From Ruminococcus sp. (GTDB lineage: Bacteria; Bacillota; Clostridia; Oscillospirales; Ruminococcaceae), in NCBI GenBank assembly GCA_024697705.1, contig JAILFF010000160.1, positions 1 through 12,299 on the forward strand: a DNA stretch of 12,299 nt, written 5' to 3'. The notes under the pieces were generated by a model that saw only the letters and a list, made by a program, of their open reading frames with translations, made no database searches and was not told the DNA's origin. A program made the position numbers and the translations under genes. Positions 7,458 through 12,299 of this stretch are shown here, one piece after another; within the stretch, counting starts at the first letter, position 1, and each line of letters opens with the position of its first letter.

Positions 7458-7985
7458 TTAAAGCTCTATCCAATACCTCTGAATAACGCCGCTTTCTCCG
7501 AGACCCACCTCGTCCGCGACTTCGTTTTCGAGCGCCCCACCGCATTTCAGTATCGTGCGGCGCGAGGCTTCATTGTCCTTATCGCAGGTGACGAGCAGCC
7601 GTTTATCCCCGCGAGCCTTAGCCTTTTCGATGAGAAGCCGCAGCATTTCCGCACCGTAACCCTTACGGCGCTCGGTTTTGCGGACGGTATAGCCCGTATT
7701 TCCGCCGTATTTCAGCAGAAAATCCGAAAGCACATAGCGGTAATCGATTATCCCGACCACCCTGTTATCCGACTCCCTCAACGCGAGAAAAACGTCCGAC
7801 GTAGAGCAATTTTCACCGTAGAGCTTTTTCATCAGCGTATGGTTATCGCACCATTCGGCATAGCTTTGAGCCTTGTCAAGCCCCGCGCAGCCTGCGAATT
7901 CTTCGCCGTCGGCAAACATTTCGGCGCGAAGCTCCATGACCTGCGCTTCGTATTCGGGCGCCGGAAGTATCAGCTTAATGTCCAT
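7458..7985 (-). CDS. GNAT-family N-acetyltransferase
   Basis: A 175-residue protein of the GCN5-related acetyltransferase fold, which moves an acetyl group from acetyl-CoA to an amine. The acetyl-CoA pyrophosphate loop is visible as RRKGYGAEML (106-115), preceded by the strand YTVRKTE and followed by the C-terminal part with CDKDNEASRRTILKCGG (134-150). The N-terminal part (MELRAEMFADGEEF, AGLDKAQSYAEW) resembles a subgroup annotated only as GNAT; the substrate is unknown. I chose ATG at 7985, preceded by GGTGAT; the open frame extends upstream, but into the rplT terminator. No separate promoter is evident, so it may be transcribed by read-through from the ribosomal operon. Confidence 0.9.
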   Translation of the reverse strand: MDIKLILPAPEYEAQVMELRAEMFADGEEFAGCAGLDKAQSYAEWCDNHTLMKKLYGENCSTSDVFLALRESDNRVVGIIDYRYVLSDFLLKYGGNTGYTVRKTERRKGYGAEMLRLLIEKAKARGDKRLLVTCDKDNEASRRTILKCGGALENEVADEVGLGESGVIQRYWIEL

Positions 7986-7994
7986 ACTTATCAC

Positions 7995-8034
7995 CAAAAT
8001 AAAAAAGCGCACAAGCCGCATAAAGCCTGTGCGC
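7995..8034 (-). terminator. Intrinsic terminator of the infC-rpmI-rplT operon
   Basis: On the minus strand a 10-bp stem (GCGCACAGGC at 8034-8025 with GCTTGTGCGC at 8016-8007, one G-U pair) with an 8-nt loop is followed by TTTTTTATTTTG. It begins 14 bases after the rplT stop. Its U-run ends about 10 bases before the GNAT start codon, so it could modulate read-through into the downstream genes. Confidence 0.9.
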
Positions 8035-8048
8035 AAAAGATACTTATA

Positions 8049-8402
8049 TCAGAGTGCAGCCTTTGCCTGCTCGGCTATTGCGGTGAAGCCTGCGGGGTCG
8101 CTGATAGCGATCTCGGAAAGCATCTTTCTGTTGAGACCGATGCCCGCCTTCTTGCAGCCGTTCATAAAGGTGGAGTAGTTCATGCCGTTAAGATTCGCGG
8201 CGGCGGAGATTCTGGTGATCCACAGTCTTCTGAAGTCTCTCTTCTTCTGTCTTCTGCCGATGTAGGCATACTGACCGGACTTCATAACAGCCTGCTTAGC
8301 CATCTTGAAGTGCTTGCTCTTTGCACCGAAATATCCCTTAGCGAGCTTCAGGATCTTGTTTCTTCTCTTGCGAGTCATCATCGCGCCCTTAATACGAGCC
8401 AT
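8049..8402 (-). CDS. rplT: 50S ribosomal protein L20
   Basis: L20 binds 23S rRNA early in large-subunit assembly and, in Bacillota such as B. subtilis, represses its own operon through the infC leader. The 117-residue product has the usual length and the family signature: MARIKG, the very basic N-terminal arm (TRKRRNKILKLAKGYFGAKS), YIGRRQKKRDFRRLWITRI at about 47-65, and a C-terminal domain with NRKMLSEIA. The ATG is preceded by AGGAGGT at 9 bases. It is last in infC-rpmI-rplT, 43 bases after rpmI, and is followed by a strong terminator. Confidence 0.99.
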   Translation of the reverse strand: MARIKGAMMTRKRRNKILKLAKGYFGAKSKHFKMAKQAVMKSGQYAYIGRRQKKRDFRRLWITRISAAANLNGMNYSTFMNGCKKAGIGLNRKMLSEIAISDPAGFTAIAEQAKAAL

Positions 8403-8445
8403 AGTTTATTACCTCCTGTTAATTACATCAAGTTGTTACTGCGGC

Positions 8446-8646
8446 TCAGTGCTTGTAAGGAATGAGCGCCTTTACGTTTGCAAGATTGGTCTCGTCGGCA
8501 TAGCCTGCGCCGCGGAGTATTCTCTTGCGCTTGTGATCCTTCTGGTTCAGTCTGTGTCTCTTATTGATGTGCTGATACTTTACCTTTCCGGTACCGGTAA
8601 CGGTAAAGCGCTTCTTTGCACCGGAATGAGTCTTGATCTTGGGCAT
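8446..8646 (-). CDS. rpmI: 50S ribosomal protein L35
   Basis: A 66-residue basic protein with the L35 signature: MPKIKTHSGAKKRF at the start, GTGKVKYQHINKRHRL, and a C-terminal VKALIPYKH. Length is typical. It is a component of the large ribosomal subunit. An AAGGAGG site precedes the ATG. It lies between infC (24 bases upstream) and rplT, the classical order. Confidence 0.99.
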   Translation of the reverse strand: MPKIKTHSGAKKRFTVTGTGKVKYQHINKRHRLNQKDHKRKRILRGAGYADETNLANVKALIPYKH

Positions 8647-8670
8647 GATATTTATCCTCCTTGTTATTTA

Positions 8671-9189
8671 TTACTTCGACGATCTGGGAGAAACGTACAT
8701 AACGTAGCTTCTGCCCTCCATCTTGGGCTGCTTATCAACAACACCTGTCTCCGAAACAGCCTCGGCGAACTTCTTCAGAAGCTCCTCGCCGAATTGCGGG
8801 TGAGCGACCGTTCTCTTGCGGAAGCGGACCTCCACCTTAAGTCTGTCGCCGTTTTTCAGGAATTTCACAGCCTGATTGACCTTCGTATCGAAATCGTGGG
8901 TGTCGATCGTTGACGACATCTTGATCTCCTTGACGTCCATGACCTTCTGATTCTTCTTAGCTTCCTTCTCGCGTTTCTGCTGCTCGAAGAGGAACTTTCC
9001 GAAATCCATTATCCTGCACACGGGCGGGGTAGCGGTCGGGGCGATCATAACAAGATCGTGATCCTCCGCATAAGCCTTTTCGAGCGCAGCCTTTGACGGC
9101 ATGATACCAAGCTGATTCCCTTCGGAGTCGATAACTCTGATCTCCTTTTCGCGGATATCCTCGTTTACCTTATAATCCTTGTTGTTAAT
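8671..9189 (-). CDS. infC: Translation initiation factor IF-3, probable AUU start
   Basis: IF-3 binds the 30S subunit, keeps it apart from 50S and checks start-codon fidelity. The product has the N-domain (NEDIREKEIRVIDSEGNQLG, then IAPTATPPVCRIMDFGKF at 49-66), the basic linker (EQQKREKEAKKNQ) and the C-domain (VRFRKRTVAH, MEGRSYVMYV). Start choice: the only strong ribosome binding site (GGAGGTG, 9203-9197) is followed after 7 bases by ATT at 9189, giving 172 residues beginning (M)NNKDYKVNEDIREK, the normal IF-3 length. There is no ATG or GTG in frame at this spot. AUU starts are known for infC, where IF-3 rejects its own start codon. The frame stays open upstream, and an upstream ATG (VLCPLF...) would place the terminator and binding site inside the gene, so I reject it. 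Confidence 0.95.
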   Translation of the reverse strand: MNNKDYKVNEDIREKEIRVIDSEGNQLGIMPSKAALEKAYAEDHDLVMIAPTATPPVCRIMDFGKFLFEQQKREKEAKKNQKVMDVKEIKMSSTIDTHDFDTKVNQAVKFLKNGDRLKVEVRFRKRTVAHPQFGEELLKKFAEAVSETGVVDKQPKMEGRSYVMYVSPRSSK

Positions 9190-9366
9190 AACACTACACC
9201 TCCAAGCTGAATTAAAAAGCGGACACAGAACCATACCGTTCCGTATCCGCAAAATATACAAAGTTTTCCGAAAAATATGTTCGGTCAAGCTGATATTCAC
9301 ACGGCAGCCTTTCCACAGCCAAACGGCGTTCAAGGCGAGAACGGTCATAGTTCTTCTTTCTGTCAC
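9190..9366 (-). promoter_or_regulatory. infC operon leader, probable L20-type attenuator
   Basis: From the predicted transcription start near 9366 a leader of about 177 nt runs to the infC start. It holds a short stem (CCGAA/TTCGG) and then a strong terminator hairpin just before the ribosome binding site. Leaders of this kind upstream of infC-rpmI-rplT in Bacillota are bound by L20, which promotes early termination (Rfam L20_leader family). Placement, genes and terminator all fit; I could not verify the L20-binding fold itself. The antiterminator would have to form from sequence upstream of 9250. Confidence 0.7.
9214..9250 (-). terminator. Attenuator terminator in the infC leader
   Basis: Minus-strand stem GCGGATACGGAAC (9250-9238) with GTTCTGTGTCCGC (9231-9219): 13 paired positions, two of them G-U, with a 6-nt loop, followed by TTTTTAATT (9218-9210). 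It ends a few bases before GGAGGTG of infC. A terminator between promoter and first gene implies regulated premature termination. Confidence 0.9.
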
Positions 9367-9372
9367 CATAAT

Positions 9373-9401
9373 ATTATACACCCATCGCCGCCCCGTGTCA
9401 A
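9373..9401 (-). promoter_or_regulatory. Sigma-A-type promoter of infC-rpmI-rplT
   Basis: Minus-strand TTGACA at 9401-9396 and TATAAT at 9378-9373 with a 17-bp spacer, a perfect match to the vegetative consensus. The predicted start is near 9367-9366. Confidence 0.92.
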
Positions 9402-9436
9402 GCGGCTGATGTGTAAATTTTTTGTGAACGCGCAAA

Positions 9437-9590
9437 AAGTTAAAAGTGAATAGTGTATAGTGTATAGTTAAGGAGCGCCTGCGGCGCGTATTATGCGCTG
9501 CTCAATTGAGCTTTGTAAATTGCGGAGCGAAGCGTCCTCAATAACGTCCGCGAAGCGGACACGGGCACGAGCCGCAGTTCGTGCCCGTGT
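9437..9590 (+). repeat. Modular palindromic repeat element, copy 2 (upstream of the infC promoter)
   Basis: Begins with 7-bp units (AGTGAATAGTGTATAGTGTATAG) and continues with the hairpins GCGCC/GGCGC, GTCCGC/GCGGAC (9546-9560) and a perfect 12-bp stem ACACGGGCACGA/TCGTGCCCGTGT (9559-9590). Shared blocks with copy 1 read on its minus strand include CGGCGCGTATTATGCG, CTGCTCAA, GCTTTGTAAA, GCGGAGCGAAGCG and AACGTCCGCGAAGCGGAC. It lacks two blocks of about 26-27 bp present in copy 1. It lies about 35 bp upstream of the infC -35 box. Confidence 0.8.
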
Positions 9591-9617
9591 TCGCCCGCTT
9601 ATCCGTCAAATCGTTTG

Positions 9618-9644
9618 AAAAAGGGCGCACACACAGGTGCGCCC
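9618..9644 (-). terminator. Intrinsic terminator of the MoxR-type ATPase gene
   Basis: Minus-strand perfect 8-bp stem GGGCGCAC (9644-9637) with GTGCGCCC (9630-9623), 6-nt loop, followed by TTTTT at 9622-9618. It is 74 bases after the stop codon. The GTAGGGGCG... form resembles a widespread palindromic repeat, so this terminator may itself derive from a repeat. Confidence 0.8.
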
Positions 9645-9675
9645 CTACAATTGGTTAAATTCAAAAATCTTGACA

Positions 9676-9717
9676 ACAAATATCTTTTATCTTTTATCTG
9701 TTATCCTTTATCTTCTT
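9676..9717 (-). repeat. 7-bp tandem repeat tract directly after the MoxR-type gene
   Basis: On the minus strand the stop codon (9720-9718) is followed at once by AAGAAGATAAAGGATAAC and then AGATAAA heptamers ending in ATATTTGT. The 26-bp core at 9676-9701 is identical to the ends of the tract at 207-246. Confidence 0.7.
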
Positions 9718-11292
9718 TTAGGTTATCGGGTTCTTGCGCCACTTGTCTCTCGGGTCTTCTACGGTGTAGTTGATCTTAAGAGTATCGAACAGGCTCATAT
9801 CGGGTTCGGGGGTAACGCCCGTCGGGTCGCTCATGAATCTTTCAAGACCGTAAGTCTGAATGAACTTCTTGGCGTTGCCGTTAAGATAGAGATTGTTGAA
9901 TACGGTGGAAAGCTCCTCGCCCGTACCGTAGATCTCGATGATGAACTTAACTACGTTAAAGAATACCGATACGGAGCCGCTGGTCATACCGCGGATCTCC
10001 TTTACCTTCTCGTCGTACAGCTGCATTACGAGCAGTATCGCTCTGCGGTTGTCGCGGCAGTCGGTGGTCTTGTCGAGATAGTCTTCGAGAGTATGGATTA
10101 TCCAGCGCTCTACCTTCTTGTTGGAGGAGCTGATAACACGCGCTATGATCTTCTTTTCAAGCTCGCGCTGACGGAACATGATCTTGTTCGAGAATACCTC
10201 ACGGTTCGAGAAGCCCTCGCCCAGTCTCTCAACGGAATCCTGGAGCAGCGGCAGCATCTCGGTAAGAAGTCTCGTCCACTCGCGGGAGAGCTGCATAGCG
10301 CCCGAACATTCGGCGGTAAGTATGTCAAGGAAGATAGCCTTCGCTTCGCTGTCGAGGCTCTTTGCGGTCGCCTTGATCTCGGAGGAAGCTCTGCCCTGGA
10401 GTATCTCGGTGATCTCCATGCCGTCCTTGATCTCGTTGTAATATCTGTAAAAGTCCTCGTAATCAACGGCGATGTCGTGATCCTGTATGTACTGCTCGAT
10501 AAGGATAAGGTCAACGGGGATACCGCCGCGCTCGTAGAGGTTTATCATCTCCGACATATCCTCCCATGCACGGGAAGTAACGAAGTCGGGAGTGGCGTTC
10601 GGGTTGAGCTTTTTCTTGGCGATCATGTCGTCCTCGGGGTCAACGCCGTAGAAATTATCGGGATTGAGCGTAAGGAACGAGATGATGGAGGTGTGGATCT
10701 GCGCCTTAAGAGCAAATTCCTTCCAGCAGCCGAACTCGGGGTCGCAGTCTACCTTCTTAAGACGGTCGAGGGTCGCGATATCGAATTCGGTAACGGCGTG
10801 GTTGTACTCGGGCGGGTTTCCCGCAGTCGCAACTACCCAGCCTTCGGGTATCTGATGCTTGCCGAAGATCTTGTACTGCAAGAACTGGAGCATCATGGGA
10901 GCGATAGATCTGTCAACGCAGTTGATCTCATCGAGGAAGAGAAGACCCTGACGAATTCCCGTTTCCTCCATTGTCTCATAGATATTCGCGATAACCTCGG
11001 ACATGGTGGACTCGGATACCTTTACCTCGCGTCCGATGAAGTTCTTGTCAACGATCATAGGCTGACCGATAGCCGATTCACGGGTCTGGTGAGTCATAGC
11101 GTAGGATACGAGGTTTATCTGCAAGTCCTGCGCGATCTGATCCATGATAGCGGTCTTGCCTATTCCCGGAGGGCCCATCAGGAACACGGGACGCTGTTTT
11201 TCGAGCGATATCTGATAATCGCCCCATTCGTCGGTAAGCAGATAGGATTTAATAGCGTATTCTATCTGCTCCTTTGCCTCTTTGATATTCAT
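9718..11292 (-). CDS. MoxR-type AAA+ ATPase with long C-terminal region
   Basis: A 524-residue AAA+ protein. Visible motifs are Walker A GPPGIGKT (40-47), Walker B LLFLDEIN (117-124), sensor 1 VVATAGNPPEYN (153-164) and an arginine-containing TLDRLKKVDC (174-183). MoxR-type ATPases act as chaperone-like motors, usually together with a von Willebrand A (VWA) protein that is often encoded next door. Here the neighbours are argG (divergent) and the infC operon, so no partner is visible. Residues about 200-524 are mostly helical and charged by eye, without a motif I recognise. The ATG at 11292 follows GGAGG by 10 bases; the frame extends 16 codons upstream, but without a better binding site. It is a single-gene unit with its own promoter (11385-11357) and terminator (9644-9618). 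The function in the cell is not known from sequence. Confidence 0.9.
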   Translation of the reverse strand: MNIKEAKEQIEYAIKSYLLTDEWGDYQISLEKQRPVFLMGPPGIGKTAIMDQIAQDLQINLVSYAMTHQTRESAIGQPMIVDKNFIGREVKVSESTMSEVIANIYETMEETGIRQGLLFLDEINCVDRSIAPMMLQFLQYKIFGKHQIPEGWVVATAGNPPEYNHAVTEFDIATLDRLKKVDCDPEFGCWKEFALKAQIHTSIISFLTLNPDNFYGVDPEDDMIAKKKLNPNATPDFVTSRAWEDMSEMINLYERGGIPVDLILIEQYIQDHDIAVDYEDFYRYYNEIKDGMEITEILQGRASSEIKATAKSLDSEAKAIFLDILTAECSGAMQLSREWTRLLTEMLPLLQDSVERLGEGFSNREVFSNKIMFRQRELEKKIIARVISSSNKKVERWIIHTLEDYLDKTTDCRDNRRAILLVMQLYDEKVKEIRGMTSGSVSVFFNVVKFIIEIYGTGEELSTVFNNLYLNGNAKKFIQTYGLERFMSDPTGVTPEPDMSLFDTLKINYTVEDPRDKWRKNPIT

Positions 11293-11328
11293 TAATACAT
11301 TACCTCCAAAAGCGGATGAACTGCGTAA

Positions 11329-11348
11329 CACACAATTCACAATTAACT
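11329..11348 (-). repeat. Solo 7-bp repeat motif in the MoxR-type gene leader
   Basis: Minus-strand AGTTAATTGTGAATTGTGTG matches 17 of 20 positions of the end motif AGTTAATAGTGAATAGTGTA of repeat copy 1. It fills much of the short 5' untranslated region between the predicted transcription start and the ribosome binding site. Confidence 0.5.
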
Positions 11349-11356
11349 ACATATTT

Positions 11357-11385
11357 ATTATAATATATCACAAATGCTTTGTCAA
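11357..11385 (-). promoter_or_regulatory. Sigma-A-type promoter of the MoxR-type gene
   Basis: Minus-strand TTGACA at 11385-11380 and TATAAT at 11362-11357 with a 17-bp spacer, a perfect consensus. The start should fall near 11350, giving a leader of about 58 nt. Confidence 0.92.
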
Positions 11386-11649
11386 CCATTGATTTAAGCT
11401 TTGTAGGATTGTCCAAACTTTAAGGCTTGCATATAGTCATTTTGCCGATAAATCAAGCCTCGTCCGTGAATCGGTTGGAGAGTTATACGTTTTCACGGTG
11501 CCGAAGCGTGCGGCACACGCTATGCGCGGAGCATCGGCGCAGTATTCGCATATATGCGCGTCAAATGCATATTTATTCGTATATTAGCAACTGTTATTCG
11601 CTATATCGGCTGAAATTATGCATAAAATGTTAAATTTATCGAATAACCC
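11386..11649. other. Divergent intergenic region between the MoxR-type gene and argG
   Basis: About 264 bp between the two promoters, with no credible gene. It contains inverted repeats: CCGTGAA/TTCACGG at 11464-11498, GTGCCG/CGGCAC at 11498-11516, and the perfect palindrome CGCATATATGCG at 11547-11558. It also holds repeated TATTCG hexamers closer to argG. A weak promoter-like pair (TTGTCC, 17 bp, TATAGT at 11409-11437, + strand) precedes the structured part. Confidence 0.5.
11543..11645 (+). promoter_or_regulatory. Candidate ArgR operator region upstream of argG
   Basis: TGCATATTTATTCG at 11566-11579 matches the ARG-box pattern TGNATWWWWATNCA at all but the last fixed position. The hexamer TATTCG occurs at 11543, 11574 and 11595 in direct orientation, each followed by an AT-rich TATA-like stretch, and once inverted (CGAATA, 11640-11645) next to the -35 box. 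ArgR/AhrC proteins repress arginine biosynthesis genes through such AT-rich imperfect palindromes. This is a pattern match by eye, not proof of binding. Confidence 0.35.
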
Positions 11650-11677
11650 TTGACAAACCGCGCAAAAGGTGTATAAT
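11650..11677 (+). promoter_or_regulatory. Sigma-A-type promoter of argG
   Basis: TTGACA at 11650-11655 and TATAAT at 11672-11677 with a 16-bp spacer. The predicted start is near 11684, leaving a leader of about 70 nt before argG. Confidence 0.9.
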
Positions 11678-11697
11678 AGACTTGTACAAAGAAGAAA

Positions 11698-11721
11698 ATG
11701 CCCCGCAAAAAAGCGCGGCAT
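11698..11721 (+). promoter_or_regulatory. Hairpin in the argG leader
   Basis: Inverted repeat ATGCCCCGC (11698-11706) and GCGCGGCAT (11713-11721) with a loop of six A and one C-C mismatch. There is no U-run after it (TAGATAATAA follows), so it is not a normal intrinsic terminator. It may stabilise the 5' end or contribute to regulation. Confidence 0.6.
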
Positions 11722-11727
11722 AGATAA
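11698..11727 (+). CDS. Possible 9-residue Arg-rich leader peptide in the argG leader
   Basis: An ATG 14 bases after the predicted transcription start opens a frame encoding MPRKKARHR, followed by two stop codons (TAA TAA). Three of nine residues are arginine (CGC, CGG, AGA) and two are lysine. Its stop is 27 bases before argG. Only a weak AAGAAG-type binding site precedes it. The same bases form a 9-position stem with one mismatch (ATGCCCCGC with GCGCGGCAT, loop of six A), so the peptide may be a chance product of the hairpin. Listed as a candidate, not an established gene. Confidence 0.25.
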   Translation: MPRKKARHR

Positions 11728-11754
11728 TAAACGTTTCGATCGGAGGAATTTCCC

Positions 11755-12299
11755 ATGGCAAAAGAAATCAAAAAGGTAGTGCTTGCTTACTCGGGCGGAC
11801 TTGATACTTCCATCATCATTCCGTGGCTCAAAGAGAATTACAACAACTGCGAGGTCATCGCGGTTTCCGGCGACGTAGGTCAGGGCACCGAGCTTGACGG
11901 TCTCGAAGAAAAGGCTATCAAGACGGGCGCGTCCAAGCTCTATATCGAGGATCTTAAGAAGGAATTCATCGAGGAATACGTTTACCCCACCGTTCAGGCA
12001 GGCGCCGTTTACGAGAACAGATATCTGCTCGGCACTTCGTTTGCTCGTCCCATCATCGCCAAGAGAATAGCCGAGATTGCTCTTAAAGAGGGCGCCGACG
12101 CTATCTGCCACGGCTGCACCGGCAAGGGCAACGACCAGGTTCGTTTCGAGCTCGCTATCAAGGCTTTCGCTCCTGATATGACTATCATCGCTCCTTGGAG
12201 AGAATGGGATATCAAGTCACGCGATCAGGAGATCGACTACGCAGAGGCTCACAATATCCCCCTCAAGATAAGCCGTGAGACAAACTACTCCAAGGATAA
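11755..12299 (+). CDS. argG: Argininosuccinate synthase, N-terminal part (cut by window end)
   Basis: ArgG joins citrulline and aspartate with ATP to form argininosuccinate, the penultimate step of arginine synthesis in the cytoplasm. The first 181 codons are present and in frame to the window end; the family is about 400 residues, so the remainder lies outside. The ATP-binding PP-loop is AYSGGLDTS (residues 11-19). Further family motifs are ARPIIAKR (101-108), HGCTGKGNDQVRFE (121-134) and PWREWDI (151-157). The ATG is preceded by GGAGG at 8 bases. It is the only + strand gene in the window and diverges from the MoxR-type gene. Confidence 0.97.
   Translation, partial: MAKEIKKVVLAYSGGLDTSIIIPWLKENYNNCEVIAVSGDVGQGTELDGLEEKAIKTGASKLYIEDLKKEFIEEYVYPTVQAGAVYENRYLLGTSFARPIIAKRIAEIALKEGADAICHGCTGKGNDQVRFELAIKAFAPDMTIIAPWREWDIKSRDQEIDYAEAHNIPLKISRETNYSKD

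Noticed and set aside
7986..8036. N-terminal extension of the GNAT protein
   Set aside because: It would be encoded by the rplT terminator, and the ATG at 7985 fits family N-termini.
7158..8465. Long + strand open frame (435 codons) opposite the methyltransferase, GNAT and rplT genes
   Set aside because: It runs across three well-identified minus-strand genes and a terminator; shadow of biased codon use.
9190..9435. N-terminal extension of IF-3 through the leader
   Set aside because: The frame is open, but it spans the terminator and the strong binding site, and the extra residues do not resemble IF-3.
9637..11295. Long + strand open frame (552 codons) opposite the MoxR-type gene
   Set aside because: It is the antisense shadow of a gene with clear AAA+ motifs; its protein has no recognisable domain and it has no ribosome binding site.
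11427..11633. 68-codon + strand open frame in the divergent region
   Set aside because: No binding site, Cys/Arg-rich nonsense composition, overlaps inverted repeats and operator-like sequence.
11584..12111. Minus-strand open frame (175 codons) opposite argG
   Set aside because: Antisense shadow of argG; the + strand shows conserved ArgG motifs.

Overview
The window reads as a chromosomal housekeeping segment of a Gram-positive bacterium of the Bacillota, most likely class Clostridia and possibly an Oscillospiraceae/Ruminococcus-type gut organism. The class call rests on four things: the gene order dprA-topA-trmFO; a folate/FAD-dependent TrmFO; an infC-rpmI-rplT operon with a terminator-bearing leader; and perfect TTGACA/TATAAT promoters with AGGAGG-type ribosome binding sites. 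The family-level call is inference from overall look (moderate G+C, modular palindromic repeats). I see no rRNA, tRNA, CRISPR array, prophage or insertion-sequence transposase.

Layout. Everything except argG is on the minus strand. From right to left, 11755-12299 (+) is the 5' part of argG, cut by the window end. It has its own perfect promoter, a leader with a small hairpin and Arg-rich mini-ORF, and ArgR-like sites upstream. Divergent from it is a MoxR-type AAA ATPase gene (9718-11292) with its own perfect promoter and terminator and no recognisable partner gene. Next is the translation operon infC-rpmI-rplT (9189-8049): a perfect promoter, a leader of about 177 nt ending in a strong intrinsic terminator (a probable L20-type attenuator), an apparent AUU start for IF-3, and a terminator after rplT. 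A run of minus-strand genes follows: GNAT acetyltransferase, TrmH/SpoU RNA methyltransferase, dprA, topA, then, past a repeat element, trmFO, a small membrane protein and plsX. Several are tightly packed or overlapping. The first 238 bases hold no gene but contain strong inverted repeats.

How the genes fit together. The ribosomal-protein operon supplies IF-3, L35 and L20. TrmFO and the SpoU enzyme modify tRNA and probably rRNA. DprA and TopA handle single-stranded DNA and supercoiling. PlsX feeds acyl-phosphate into phospholipid synthesis, and ArgG makes argininosuccinate.

The unusual content is mostly non-coding: two diverged, oppositely oriented copies of a modular palindromic repeat (3041-3283 and 9437-9590), 7-bp repeat tracts that touch stop codons (207-246 and 9676-9717), and the regulatory leaders of infC and argG. 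I did not find a convincing new multi-gene system. The best candidates for new biology are the repeat family, the argG leader and the orphan MoxR ATPase.
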